Assembly (NCBI GenBank): GCA_037975125.1
Contig: CM075853.1
Location: 89,786,395 to 89,850,394, forward strand
Direction: 5' to 3'
Length of the DNA stretch: 64,000 nt
DNA from: Latrodectus hesperus
Taxonomy: Eukaryota > Arthropoda > Arachnida > Araneae > Theridiidae
Made by a program: the position numbers and the translations under genes. Positions 36,651-47,039 of this stretch are shown one piece after another (the stretch's first letter is position 1; every line of letters starts with the position of its first letter). The notes beneath the pieces were generated by a model. The model worked only from the letters and a program-made list of their open reading frames with translations, had not been told where the DNA came from and ran no database searches.

Positions 36651-38223
36651 GATGCCGGATAATAGTTTTAAACACGTGCATCAAAACAAGATTAGAGAAT
36701 TCATCGCTGAATCAAACACCGTCAATGTTATCTTCGAGGGAGAAGAAGAGTTTGGGGATGTTCAAACCATGCCAACTAGTCATACCGAAAGGTTATTCCA
36801 TGAAAAATTATATGACTTGGAGATGTCTTATTTGACAGATAATCAACAAATTCAATTGATAAAGCTTCTTAGAAATCACAAGAAACTGTTTACAAGACCC
36901 TTGCAACCAGTGAATGTTGGTGAACATAGGATAGAACTTTTATCCAATGCCACCCGACACAAACCACATTCTTACAGTGTTCCGATGTCATATCGAGCAG
37001 AGGTAAGCAGACAAGTACAAGAACTTCTTGATTCGAACTTGATCGAGCCATCTGAAGCTGAAATAACTTATCCAATTGTATGTGTAGCGAAGAAAGATGC
37101 ATCAATCAGAATGTGTGTGGACTATAGAGCTCTAAATGCAGTGACAAAGGTTCCGAATTTCCCTATGAAAGATATGCAGGAAATGATATTTACTGCGGGT
37201 ATGGCTCAATATTTAACATGTCTAGATTTACAAAAAGGGTATTATCAAATAAAAATGAATGAAAATTGTAAAGAGCTGACTGCTTTTTCCACTCACGATG
37301 GAGTATACCAGTGGAAAGTTATGCCTTTTGGGTTATCTGGTGCATCTGGTACGTTTCAGAAGGTTCTGAACCAGGTGTTGAGGAATCACTCTTCCTATGC
37401 TCAAGCATATATTGATGATATAGTCGTTTATTCGAAAACTTGGGATGAACATTTAACACATTTAAAAAATGTCCTTACGGAATTAGAAAATTATAAATTT
37501 TCTGTCAAACTTGAAAAATGTACCTTTGCAGCTAAAGAAATAAAATTTTTAGGTCATAAAATAGGAAGCGGTACACACGCGCCTGATAATGATAAAATTT
37601 TAGCTATCAAGAAATTAAAACGACCAACCACCAAAAAGGAAGTTAAATCAGTGTTAGGTTTAATGGGTTTTTATCGAAGTTACATTCCAAATTTCGCAGA
37701 ATTAGCATCGCCTTTAACAGAGTTAACTAAAGGTAAAAAATCAAATGATGTTAATTGGGGAAAAAGAGAAGAAGAATCATTTATGCGCTTAAAAAATTTG
37801 CTTTGTGAGGTCACGGCATTGTCGACTCCCGACTGCAGCAAACCTTTTCAGATACATTCGGATGCATCTAACTATGCAATAGGTTGTTGTCTCACGCAAA
37901 GGGATGTTAAGGATAATTATAAACCTATAGCCTTTGTTAGTCAAAAATTTAATAATACGCAGAAAAATTGGTCGACAATAGAAAAAGAAGCATATGCAGT
38001 TTTGTTTGGTCTTAAAAAGTTTGATAAATGGCTACATGGCACAGTGGTCGAGATTATCACCGACCACAATCCTTTAAAATTTTTAATTGAAACCACTCCT
38101 AAGAGTCCCAAATTAACAAGGTGGGCATTAGCATTGCAAAGATGGAACTATAAAATAATTCATCAACCTGGTATTTTCCATCTTGGGGCAGATGCTCTAT
38201 CCAGGCTAGAAATAAATGAGTGA
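36616..38223 (+). CDS. Reverse transcriptase-RNase H
   Basis: 535 codons in the +1 frame relative to the upstream ORF, overlapping it by 35 nt. Its first residues (FLVKMPDNSFKHVHQNKIRE) finish the integrase GPY/F module that the upstream frame abandons, so both ORFs were once one. RT motifs, residue numbers: KKDASIRMCVDYRALN (158-173), LTCLDLQKGYYQIKM (196-210), VMPFGLSGASGTFQKVL (236-252), catalytic YIDDIVVYS (266-274), FLGHKIG and GFYRSYIPNFAELASPL of the thumb and connection. RNase H: FQIHSDASNYAIGCCLT (411-427), STIEKEAYAVLFGLKKF, ITDHNPLKFL (490-499), LGADALSRLE. All catalytic carboxylates seen are kept. It ends at TGA 38221, 355 bp before the 3' LTR, with no integrase after it. Confidence 0.93.
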   Translation: MKKKNEHSFLVKMPDNSFKHVHQNKIREFIAESNTVNVIFEGEEEFGDVQTMPTSHTERLFHEKLYDLEMSYLTDNQQIQLIKLLRNHKKLFTRPLQPVNVGEHRIELLSNATRHKPHSYSVPMSYRAEVSRQVQELLDSNLIEPSEAEITYPIVCVAKKDASIRMCVDYRALNAVTKVPNFPMKDMQEMIFTAGMAQYLTCLDLQKGYYQIKMNENCKELTAFSTHDGVYQWKVMPFGLSGASGTFQKVLNQVLRNHSSYAQAYIDDIVVYSKTWDEHLTHLKNVLTELENYKFSVKLEKCTFAAKEIKFLGHKIGSGTHAPDNDKILAIKKLKRPTTKKEVKSVLGLMGFYRSYIPNFAELASPLTELTKGKKSNDVNWGKREEESFMRLKNLLCEVTALSTPDCSKPFQIHSDASNYAIGCCLTQRDVKDNYKPIAFVSQKFNNTQKNWSTIEKEAYAVLFGLKKFDKWLHGTVVEIITDHNPLKFLIETTPKSPKLTRWALALQRWNYKIIHQPGIFHLGADALSRLEINE

Positions 38224-38578
38224 ATTTTTTTTGTATGTTATCTCTCAATGTTTAATGTTTGTTGTGTTTTCCAATCTTTATTCTTATATATTTGAAAGTG
38301 TATAATGTATGTATGTAAACGATCAGTGAGTTGGATGTGTTGTCATTTTTTTTTTGGATCCCACTAATTAGGGGTATTTGGTAAGTTTTTTTCTTCTTTT
38401 TCTTTTGGCAAACATCAACTCATGTGGATTGTTTCTTAATATCAGCTTTTATATGTGATTAACTAATTATATATATTTTTTGTTTCTGTCTGGGTTCCTG
38501 CAAGTAAATGATTCCATGTCAAGACTGTTTAAGTAAAACAAGCCTCTGGAGAAGCTAGTTTTACTCTTGGCGGCGGCG
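38224..38578 (+). other. Untranslated region before the 3' LTR
   Basis: 355 bp, T-rich, no ORF. The usual polypurine tract is not obvious; the bases before the LTR are CTCTTGGCGGCGGCG. Confidence 0.6.
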
Positions 38579-38874
38579 TGTGAGGGCGCACCAGTCAGTG
38601 ACGCAAGAACAAGCGTGGGGGAGGAGAAGGGAAGAGAGAATTTAGAGGAGGAGGGATAGCGAAAGTCCCGCTCCAGGACTGATGTTACTTAGAAAATATG
38701 TAATATGTATCTATAATTTATGTTTGTATTAATAATTGTGTTCTGTCTATGTTATTATAAAATAAATGTGTTGTTCAGATATTTTGTGTGAATGAAATAT
38801 CCTGAAAGCGACATATTGATGGTACAAAGTTGCAGCTCGACATCATAACGTTAACCACGCCGCGTTATGTTACA
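38579..38874 (+). repeat. 3' LTR
   Basis: 296 bp, about 96% identical to the 5' LTR by eye, TG..CA ends, followed by the GTTAT target duplicate. Confidence 0.95.
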
Positions 38875-39108
38875 GTTATATAACTAAAAAAGCTAGTATT
38901 AATTATTATTGATTTAATTTATAATATTTAAATACCTGAGTACGACGTGATTTGGCTTCATGAATTTTTGTCATAACTTTAGCCAAAGCATCAGAAAAGT
39001 TAAAAGTATTTTAATTAATTCAATTTGATTCAATTTCATAAATCGAATAAGACCGTGTTTGTTTACTTCTACTGGATAACAGACTACTGACCACTCTGTG
39101 CTACTGAC

Positions 39109-39165
39109 TAGGGATGGGAAAAATACCTGTAACCAGTATTTTGTAATCAGTATTTGGAATGTACA
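39109..39165. mobile_element. Terminal fragment of the hAT-like element
   Basis: TAGGGATGGGAAAAATACCT and about 40 bp more match the reversed right end of the 48.0-50.4 kb element (50388-50438). The same flanking bases (CTGTGCTACTGAC) precede it, so it was carried here as part of the duplicated segment rather than by its own transposition. Confidence 0.65.
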
Positions 39166-39600
39166 GCAAATAAAGGTAAATTGACTAGTACGATACAAGA
39201 TTTAAGAACCAGACATAAAACGAGTGTAACACTATCTTTACAAATAATTGAGAATGGGTGGTCTGTTTTATCAACACGTAATACAAAAATATACTACATA
39301 AATGAAAATAATAACATTTGTACTTGTCTCATACAATGCACAAAATGTAATATAGGCATTCACAAATCTACATATAGCAGCACTGATTCATTAATTAGAT
39401 GGAATATGTGAAAACATTATTTACATCAGCATATTAAAAATACTAAAGAACCTGCTGCAGTATATAATGAATCTTCTCTAATTATAAATGACGGTGAAAA
39501 TGAATTTATTTTAAATGAAGTAGCCCAAAAAAATCACAGACCCTCTCAGTTGAACACAGAAAAAATGAAATAAAACGAAAATTTTTAGTATTAATTGATT
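39154..39600 (+). pseudogene. MULE transposase, C-terminal SWIM-finger part
   Basis: NKGKLTSTIQDLRTRHKTSV, NGWSVLSTRNTKIYYI, then CTCLIQCTKCNIGIHK and STDSLIRWNM followed by a TGA where a SWIM finger has Cys-Lys-His. This is the usual C-terminus of MULE transposases with SWIM zinc fingers and the expected continuation of the core that breaks off at about 30993. A TGA and later stops leave it non-functional. Confidence 0.6.
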
Positions 39601-39734
39601 CAGTAAAATCAGACAGTGTGATGTGTTAGATAGGGTTCCCTACCAATTAAATAAAAGCTGCCAGTTCCAACTATAGGTTTGGTTCAAAGTATGCTGGCGC
39701 ACACTCGACAAAAACTGAAAGTAGGTCCAATATC

Positions 39735-40330
39735 TTGGCGTGTTTTAGATGTACACAGCTATTGTCAGACCTATCATTGCATTTGCTTCTGTGGTTTAGT
39801 GGGGCAAAATGGAACAAAAAAACTGTACGACGAGTTAGGAAAAGTCTGCAAGGACTGCGGAACCTGCTTGTGTATAACAGTTGCAATGTCTACGCCACCT
39901 ACCAGAGCACTGAAGACTTTTTCAGATCTGACTCCTTAGGACATCTTCATTTGCAGCATTGCCAGAATGACTACATACATAATTAAGTTTTAAATCAGTA
40001 TTAAGGGCTCCATCACTGGGCACTATTATTTCAGAAAACATCTTCATAAAATGAGACTCTTTCAACAAGAACCAAAATGCAGGAAATGCAACAAGGATGT
40101 GAAATTTGCACACCATATTATATATGAGAGTGATGTCCTTGCCCATATTCTATTTACTATTTTACATAGTCTAAAAGCATTCTAAAGAGTTACACCAGAG
40201 CCTCATTTATGGTTTGTCAAATTTTAAACAAAGTAGGTGACCCCCAAAATTGGAATTAGGATTAATTGGTTTCATGTACCTAGTACAAAATGCTTTTAAG
40301 CAGAGGTGGCATATATTAGATTAACTGAAA
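39735..40330 (+). mobile_element. LINE copy 4, diverged fragment
   Basis: Matches the LINE thumb region (DVHSYCQTYHCICF reads from a frameshifted MYTAIVRPI.. segment; AMSTPPTRALK), then jumps to the C-terminal finger (HYYFRKHLHKMRLFQQEPKC, KCNKDVKFAHHIIYES) and the 3' tail (GTGACCCCCAAAATTGGAAT). RNase H is deleted between. More diverged than copies 1-3. Confidence 0.7.
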
Positions 40331-43179
40331 GTAGAAGAATAGCTTGGCAGATTCTCATGTAATGAAGTCTGCAAGACAATGGATAAGAATTTGAGGTGGT
40401 AGATATATTTTCTGAATGACAAAAGAAGTACCTGAAATTAGAAGAGTAATACTGGACTCTATTTGGAGACAACTCTTGCACTGTGAATTTTCCACATCTA
40501 TTGGAATATTCAATGAACATGAATAAAAGTAAGTACAGAGAAATGATGTTTAAATATCTGTGTCAGATTCCTATTAATTAGACTTAGATGTATTCTAGGT
40601 GTTGCCACCTTGAAAAACTGTTTATTAATGCGCCTACCATGGCAACCTCCTATTTTCTTCTTACACTCTGAAAAATTTTGATTCAGAATTGAAATTGTAG
40701 CAGTATAGTCCGTTCCGCATCAAGCAATAAAACTCAAATAAATATTTGTTATTATTTCATTGACGGAATCTTTATTTAAATCCTAACACTATGTTACATA
40801 CAAGGATATATGCTGGTGCAACAACAAATGGTTTAGACATGCAAAATATGCTTGATGTACACACACAACAAATAATAAAAAGCAACATCATACATGAAAT
40901 CCTTGATTTTAAACAAGGTCATTTTTAAAAATTTTTGGAAAATGAATTACAGTACATTGGCAGTAGTTTTGTTGAGGGAAAAGAGAATGCAATTGGAAAG
41001 CCTTTATGATTTGTTTACGTTTATTGTTAAGGAATGAATGGATATGAATAAATTGCTTAAACTATGGATTTATTCATAAGTGCCACAAATTTCCATATTA
41101 TCTCCTGTGAGCATAATTTTTCTAAATAAATATATGCTGAGCAAATTTTATTAGATCCAATATATATTGGGTTTTCTGTTAAACTTAACATTGTATGAAC
41201 CATATCTATGGCGCAAAAATAGCATACAAAAGTTGTACCATCTTTAAATACTTTATTTCTATTGTTTTTTTAACAAAATTTCTTATTGTTTTTCATTAAT
41301 TTCTGCTTTCTATTTGAAAAATTTGTTTAAGTATAAAATTATTTCTCATGGAAATTTAATGTTTTGATGAGTCATTTCTTCATGAATAAGTTTTTTTATG
41401 TAAATTCTTCTGATATTCCACTCTTTAAATTTTTAAGCACTTTTCCTTTATGATTCTGTATATTGATTGGAATTGTATTCTTGGAATTTGTGAGAAATAG
41501 TTTTGAATCAGTTGTGTGCATAGATTTCATGTAATCATCTGAATCATTTCTTGAGAAAAATTGATTTTGCATACTCCACAAAGCTTCTTCAACAAAATAC
41601 TTCTCATCACATTTCATCAAAATGAAATTTCCTCAAGATGCCTGTAGAAATATTTTTTGCTGTAAGAATTTGCAACATTAAAAAAGTCTATTTTGTTCGA
41701 TGAAATTTTATCAGCTTTATTATGATAAAGGTTAGAAAAAAATTGTACCTTTAAAAAAAATTTCAAAACTTTTCACTGAAAACTAAAATTGTCTGAACTA
41801 GGAGTTTTCAAGTAAAGTTATTCATATGTATGATACTTGTACTACAAATATCACTTCCCCGGATATTGGCCAAATGATACTAATTTGATCGTTGATTGGC
41901 AAATTAGTGTTATTCAGAAAAATGACTTTAAATTCCATGAATAACAAATGCTGACTCAAAATATTTATATCTTTATCAGCTGATCAACCTTACTAAACAA
42001 AAACATCCTTTCCTGTCAAGGACAAATATTACTTGTTTCCACCATATTGAGAAACAAAATGATAAAATGCTAATTTTACTCAAAGTGTTTTGATTGAGGC
42101 ATAAAATGTACACTTATAATATTAGTTTAAATAATTTATTTGAATATAAATGATTTTGGTCTTTACCTAAATATCAAAAGGAGTATCTTAATTAAAATAG
42201 TATTTTGAAAATACCGATAATTCAATGAGAAAAAAATCATAGAATGAAATAAAATGTAAGAATGAAATTAATTTTCTATTGAATTGCGTAAAATAAATAA
42301 TGAAGAGTTTGAAATTAAATTTACCTTTTTATTCATTTTTTTCAATCTATTATTAATTCTGGCATACTTTCCCAGTATTAAACTCGTTGTACATAAAGTA
42401 CAAATGAAACCAAATATATATTTTAAAATAAATATTAGACACATTTCCATCTAAAAGTTACACATCTAGTAACTAAATGCATTTTTTGGTTACATTTTTT
42501 AAATCATCATTTAGCTTGGCAAATTGCAAATTGTGTGTTCAATTCTCATATTTTATAAGGATACTATTGTAATAAAGTTAAATATTAGTTTTAAATTTAC
42601 TCCCACCATTTAAATAAGGAAATGAGTTTATAATTTTTTCATTTTTATTAAATAAAATATTATGTTTTTGTTGAAAAAACCTTGAATTTTCTTTTTTATA
42701 ATAGATATAAATTTTAACATTTTTCTAGCAGTTATGAACCATACATTAATTAGAATACTAAACTATTCTGTTTTTATGTAATTGTAATGAATGGATCATT
42801 CGGTGAAATGCACAGCAAAAAGTTAGCTATTCAGATAGATTTAAAAGAGACTCGCCAAATCAGTTTTTTTAAATTTATTTCAAAAATCACTATTATATAA
42901 TAATTAATACATTCAATTGCAATCATATCAATAAGTAGAAAAAATGTAAGAAATCTCTTATTGATCAGTATTAAGTTATCAATTACAGTTGAATATCTAG
43001 TAAATGTATACTTATTAAATAATTAAAATTTTCCTCTTAGTTAATAATTTACTAAAACACAGATGTATAATATGCAATTTTCCAATGCAATGATACAACG
43101 AAACCCGTACTACGAGCAAGTAATAGTAGTATTACCGAAAAAAAACAGAAACAAGTGACAGCTGATCCCTTTCTGCATG
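40331..43179. other. AT-rich DNA; one unplaced minus-strand ORF at 41396-41620
   Basis: The 74-residue minus-strand ORF (MMKCDEKYFVEEALWSMQNQ..) and a following Cys-containing stretch near 41180-41250 (FVCYFCAIDMVHTM) have ordinary amino-acid composition and may be a decayed gene, but I do not recognise a family. The remainder shows no gene. If the composite MULE reading is right this is its 3' interior. Confidence 0.35.
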
Positions 43180-43189
43180 CTAAATTCCT

Positions 43190-43545
43190 CCACATAAGCA
43201 CGCTGCGCAGATGACCAAGGAGGAATGGGAGGAAACTAGTATCTGAGGGGCTAGACGCTTGTGAGGATAGTCAGATCCAGGGACCTCTAAAAATTGTCTG
43301 CCGGCAACTACTTTAAGCTTTTTCTTTTGTTCTATTGTCAACGTGTTAATGGCTTAAATCAGTGGAAAACGGCTTCTGAAACCAATCCCAAGTAGCAAAA
43401 TAGGTTGGACCAGTATTGGAAATCTCGCCAAAATAATCCCAATAATGGACCAATGATGGGTGTCAAATTTTCCTCAATATATAGCATTAGTTAATTTCAG
43501 CCCAATGATATAATAAATGGGGAAAATGAATTGGCTTTCCTGTAT
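43190..43545 (-). repeat. Inverted partner of the MULE terminal region
   Basis: Reversed, 43545-43386 is CCAATT/TTGGTCC-rich like 27844-28107, and 43272-43190 matches 28480-28556 (CTCAGATACTAGTTTCCTCC, GGTCATCTGCGC). Confidence 0.65.
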
Positions 43546-43559
43546 AGGGTTAGCAGTTA

Positions 43560-43865
43560 CCTACAATACTAGTAAACACCGCTATTCAGCAAGTAGACCT
43601 AATTTCAGCTGCAGAAGTTGAAAATGTTATCATGGATCTTAATCCCAAAAAAGCCCTTGGATTAATAATATATCAAACACAACCATGAAGTAAATTCCTA
43701 TAATTATTAATTGTCTCTTAACTACTAACTTTAATGATATTTTAAGATTCGGACACTTCCCTCCTCAATGGAAGAAAGATGTTGTGGTTCCAGTTAAGAA
43801 GCAGAGAAAGAACCCTTAACTACCAACTAATTAACGATCTATTTCATTGCTCCCCATATAACCAC
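43560..43865 (+). mobile_element. Jockey-like LINE fragment (RT finger region)
   Basis: Translation in two frames gives ISAAEVENVIMDLNPKKALG, IINCLLTTNFNDILRFGHFP, QWKKDVVVPVKKQRKNP and SISLLP, the standard order of the N-terminal RT block in Jockey-type LINEs (NPKKAPG .. FP..WK ... I.LLP). Both ends are truncated and the family differs from the LINE copies elsewhere in the window. Confidence 0.7.
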
Positions 43866-43869
43866 ATAC

Positions 43870-43950
43870 GTCTATTAGACGTCTTTTAATGATCCATAGA
43901 GTCCAAAAGACGCCCTGGATATCTTTTGGACGTCATAAAGTTGTCTGTTG
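43870..43950. repeat. ACGTC/GACGT palindrome cluster
   Basis: TACGTCTATTAGACGTCTTT, AAAAGACGCCCTGG and TTTTGGACGTCATAAAG lie within 80 bp. The motif is shared with 20844-20955 and 23026-23146, but flanks do not align clearly. Confidence 0.4.
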
Positions 43951-44439
43951 TTATTCCTATTAGGATTTACTGTAAAAATGAATGCGAGCAAGTTTTGTTT
44001 TTAGATGGCAACATTGAAGGAAACATTAACAACATTTATTTAAATCAAACAGCACAGCACATCACATCACATCACAAACATTAAAACACTTATCTTTTTC
44101 GACATTCATACTTTTCAAAACACAACCATTACCGATATTCTATCTTTTTCAACTGTTACCACTCCCATACAGAGAAACTTACCTTTCATGGAGTCTACTC
44201 GTGAAGCAACATTCTTCCCACTTTTAGTTTGGGGATACAAACTCAAAAACAGTAAACGTAAGGATAATATATGCATTGAACAACAAAATACATGCAGAAC
44301 TTGAAATAATAAAGTACAAATCACAAAAGAATTATTTCAAAATATTGGAATGCAAATTTAAAGCAATATCTTACAGTTCAAATATAGAAAATTCAAAAGT
44401 TTGTTTAAAAGTTTATAAATTCAGTTTTTTTAACTGGTT

Positions 44440-46330
44440 TTATTTCTCTTCCTGAGCGAGTCACTGGTACAGTTTCAGCAGGGTCAATATTAAGCTTAGG
44501 CTGCTTGCTTACCACTTCCAGTACCTTCTGAGTTTCCGATACGACTGGTTTGTGATTTGTTGTCAACTCCAAAGGGTACAATCATTGGATTGGTCTTAGT
44601 ATATTTCCCTTTTCAGTACGCAGTTTTACAATTCTGATGATGCTATCTTTTCCTGGAAAAAGTTCCATAACTCTTCCTAGCAGCCAATGCAGCCTTTTTT
44701 ATGATCTGTACCAATTAACACTATGTCATTTATATTTATTTTATCTTCTCTTTTGGTAACTAAGGAACGAAGGAAACCCAGATACTCTCTTTTAAATCTT
44801 TGTTTTAAATTTTCACGAACCTTCTGAATATGTATCCACCTAAAAATAATTTTAGTCCTTTCACTTTGATCCAAATTGGGAACATCAGTTAGTGGAATAT
44901 CCTTAAGAAACACTGAGGGGTTCAAGGTCTTCAGCTCTTGTTCCTCGGATATGTAAGTTAAAGGTCTACTATTCATGACAGATTCGTATTCACAAATGAG
45001 AGTCTTTAATTTCTCTTAAGACAAACAGGAGCCCCCAAGATTTTTCATCAAAAGATCTTTTAAAACTCCATTCAAGCGTTCCCAGAAACCTGCTCACCAT
45101 GGAGAGAAGGGTGGGTTTAACTTTCAACGAATTTTATTGACTCTAAATTCACTTTCAATTGCGGTTTAACCCTGTAAAGTTAGTACCATTGTCCGAGTAC
45201 ATCACGGAAATTCGTCCTCTTCTGTCGATGAACCTTCGCATCGCTTGGATGAAGTCATTTGTACTGAGTGAAGGTATTAGTTCTAGATGGACAGCTTTAT
45301 ATACAGCACAAGTAAAGAGCACTATCCACACCTTTTGCTTAGATTTAGTCAATAAAGGTCCAGCTAAGTCTACACCTGAGACTTGAAAAACATATGCTAA
45401 TTCGGTTCTTGTCTTTTGGAAGAGTTGGAAAAGGTACCTCAAGATGTCTCACTTTCAGCCGTTTACATGTTAGGCATTCTTTGATAACACTCCGGACAGT
45501 CTTTTTTCTTTTACTATCCAAAATCTTTAACTCTTTTGACTATTTTGCGTGAATGTCCCAGCGTGTTTGTTAGCGAGATGTTCTTGAGCAATAAATCTTC
45601 TCACTTCCAGGTGTTTCGATGGCAAAATCACTGGAAAAATGAAATCTTTCGATTCTTTCTCATTTATCAGTCTGGACTTCAATCGTAAAATTCCTTCTTC
45701 ATCTCCAAATAATTGAAGACTTCTCAAATTTTTCTTTGTTTCTTCATCAGAGAAACATTCCTTCTGTACTAAACGGAAAATAATCTTTTATGCATTTAAC
45801 AATTCTTCAGTTTTAAGATCCTAAAATTTTCTTAAGACATTGCCCTTTGGTTGAAAACGCAGTACCCAAGCCAAAACCCTAATTATCTTTGAAAATCTAG
45901 AAAATCTTCTGGCTAACTGTAATGAAATTGAATCTAGTTCTGTTTTATTAGCAGAGATGACTGACTTTCGTTTCTCTATCGCTACTTCTTTCTCGTTAAC
46001 ATTTACAGGAGACTTTTTCCACTGTTCTTTGGAATTGTATAAGCAAACTGGCCCTTGCCACCACTTGCATTTCTGAATTTGTTTAAGACCAAAACCTCGC
46101 GATAAAATGTCTGTTGGATTCTGATCAGTTGAAATATGATACCAGTCTTCAGAAAACGTATATTTTCTAATCTCCCATATTCTATTGGCAACGAATACTG
46201 ACCACTGTTCTCGACGAGTCATGTCATCTGCAAATCCCAACACATGAACAGATTTTCCGAAGATACTGCCCCTGGTATTGATACCAGATTTCCTGATGGG
46301 AATGAAATTTCTAGCAATACTAAAACTTGC
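44440..46330 (-). mobile_element. BEL/Pao LTR retrotransposon remnant
   Basis: About 1.9 kb of pol 3' half on the minus strand, with no LTRs recognised. Gene content: end of RNase H/connection, integrase zinc finger, integrase core, C-terminal DUF5641-like domain. RT, protease and Gag are missing at the right (46330). Confidence 0.85.
44660..46250 (-). pseudogene. BEL/Pao Pol: connection, integrase and DUF5641
   Basis: In order: MLGFADDMTRREQWSVFVAN, WYHISTDQNPTDILSRGF and WWQGP (46243-46060), the characteristic BEL connection region; the integrase H-x-H part ILPSKHLEVRRFIAQEHLAN (about 45620-45560); a Cys segment with PFPTL/ELAYVFQVSGVDLAGPL (about 45440-45360); core motifs VWIVLFTCAVYKAVHLELIP and YSDNGTNFTG (45345-45160); GFWERLNGVLKDLL (about 45095-45050); MNSRPLTYI to NDIVLIGTDHKKGCIGC (44976-44677), DUF5641-like. 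Each segment lies in a different frame, so it cannot be translated whole. Confidence 0.85.
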
Positions 46331-47039
46331 AACAGTCTAAATACAGAGTAAGTTTTATTGATTTATCATTCTATAAGAAAATTTTTTATGTATTTGGAAT
46401 TCAAAATGCGGTCCTGTTAATAGTCAAATTTTTATATTAATTTAAGATGGAAATTATAAACTCTAAAACATATAAATCACCTAGGAGTTAATGTTGTTGT
46501 CTTATCCAGTAATGTAGTGCAATGGAATCAAATTGATCCAAAAGAATCCAAGACAGCTCTGGATAATCTACAACTTTCTAGGCGTAGAGGAATTGATGCG
46601 GTGGATCCAGATGGATCCTGAAGAGCTTTGCCAATATGGCCGGGCAATTAAAGAAATTGTCGAGAGAGAGAGAGAGTTCAGTTTCTGTGCAGTGTGGACA
46701 GCTACTGTAGCTTCAATGGCATCAGGAGATACTTTCTTTCCTGGAGGTGTTTAGTCCTTAATCTGGCTATGGTTGCGGAGATAGCATAGTAACTATTTAA
46801 AGGAGGGATGGAGTACTTTTGTGAAGAAGCATGAAGTAGTTTTTGCCTCTTGAAACAGTTTCTTTTAATTTCTTCTACCATAGAAATACCTAAAATATAC
46901 AAAAGAAATCAATAATTACTAAACTGTAATAGAATATATTGTTTCTGTGTGTGATAATGTTTAAACAATGTTTTACCAAATTAACTGATTTTATTTATTT
47001 TGAAAATGTTAATATGATTCTAAGAAAAATTTAAAGTTT
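46331..47039. other. Spacer with GGATCC-type palindrome cluster (about 46525-46640)
   Basis: 46525-46640 carries TTGATCC, AGAATCC, CTGGATAATC, GTGGATCCAGATGGATCCTG and similar motifs. A 66-residue minus-strand ORF at 46702-46902 and a plus ORF across the cluster show no recognised domain. A short (GA)n lies at about 46661. Confidence 0.4.

Larger units (their letters stand above)
32375..38879 (+). mobile_element. Ty3/gypsy LTR retrotransposon with integrase upstream of RT (Gmr1-like order)
   Basis: LTRs at 32380-32671 and 38579-38874, flanked by the 5-bp direct target duplication GTTAT (32375-32379 and 38875-38879). Element length 6495 bp. Gene order 5' to 3' is Gag, protease, integrase, then RT and RNase H. 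The RT and integrase sequences are of Ty3/gypsy type but the order is that of Ty1/copia; this combination is known for Gmr1-like elements. The LTRs differ by about seven substitutions and four one-base indels by eye, so it is fairly young. No env gene. Confidence 0.93.
31780..39108 (-). repeat. Inverted duplicate of 55043-55835 plus 50439-50471, split by the gypsy element
   Basis: 31780-32374 and 38880-39108 together are the reverse complement of the segment at 55.04-55.84 kb (5' leader, first exon, start of intron 1), joined to the 33 bp that now lie at 50439-50471. The 6.5-kb gypsy insertion explains the break. Exon sequence survives at about 39020-38937 (FNFSDALAKVMTKIHEAK) with an open frame, but the ATG region is altered. 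Confidence 0.75.
27844..43545 (+). mobile_element. Composite MULE-type DNA transposon with nested insertions (inferred)
   Basis: Two inverted blocks match between the ends: 28085-28107 with 43386-43411 (TTTTGCTACTTNNGGG) and 28480-28556 with 43190-43272 (CTCAGATACTAGTTTCCTCC, GGTCATYTGCGC). Between them lies a plus-strand MULE transposase gene whose core is at 28.7-31.0 kb and whose SWIM finger is at 39.15-39.57 kb. The simplest reading is one transposon with long TIRs, later split by the 31.0-39.15 kb block and other insertions. Spacing differs between arms (375 versus 116 bp) and no target duplication was established, so two different copies remain possible. Confidence 0.5.

Noticed and set aside
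44677..46250. BEL/Pao fragment as an endogenous retrovirus with env
   Set aside because: Only RNase H, integrase and DUF5641-like parts are visible; no env-like ORF or LTR.
46533..46902. Overlapping ORFs on both strands near 46.5-46.9 kb as a gene
   Set aside because: No family resemblance, the plus ORF runs through the GGATCC-type cluster and a (GA)n tract, and no splice or start context stands out.
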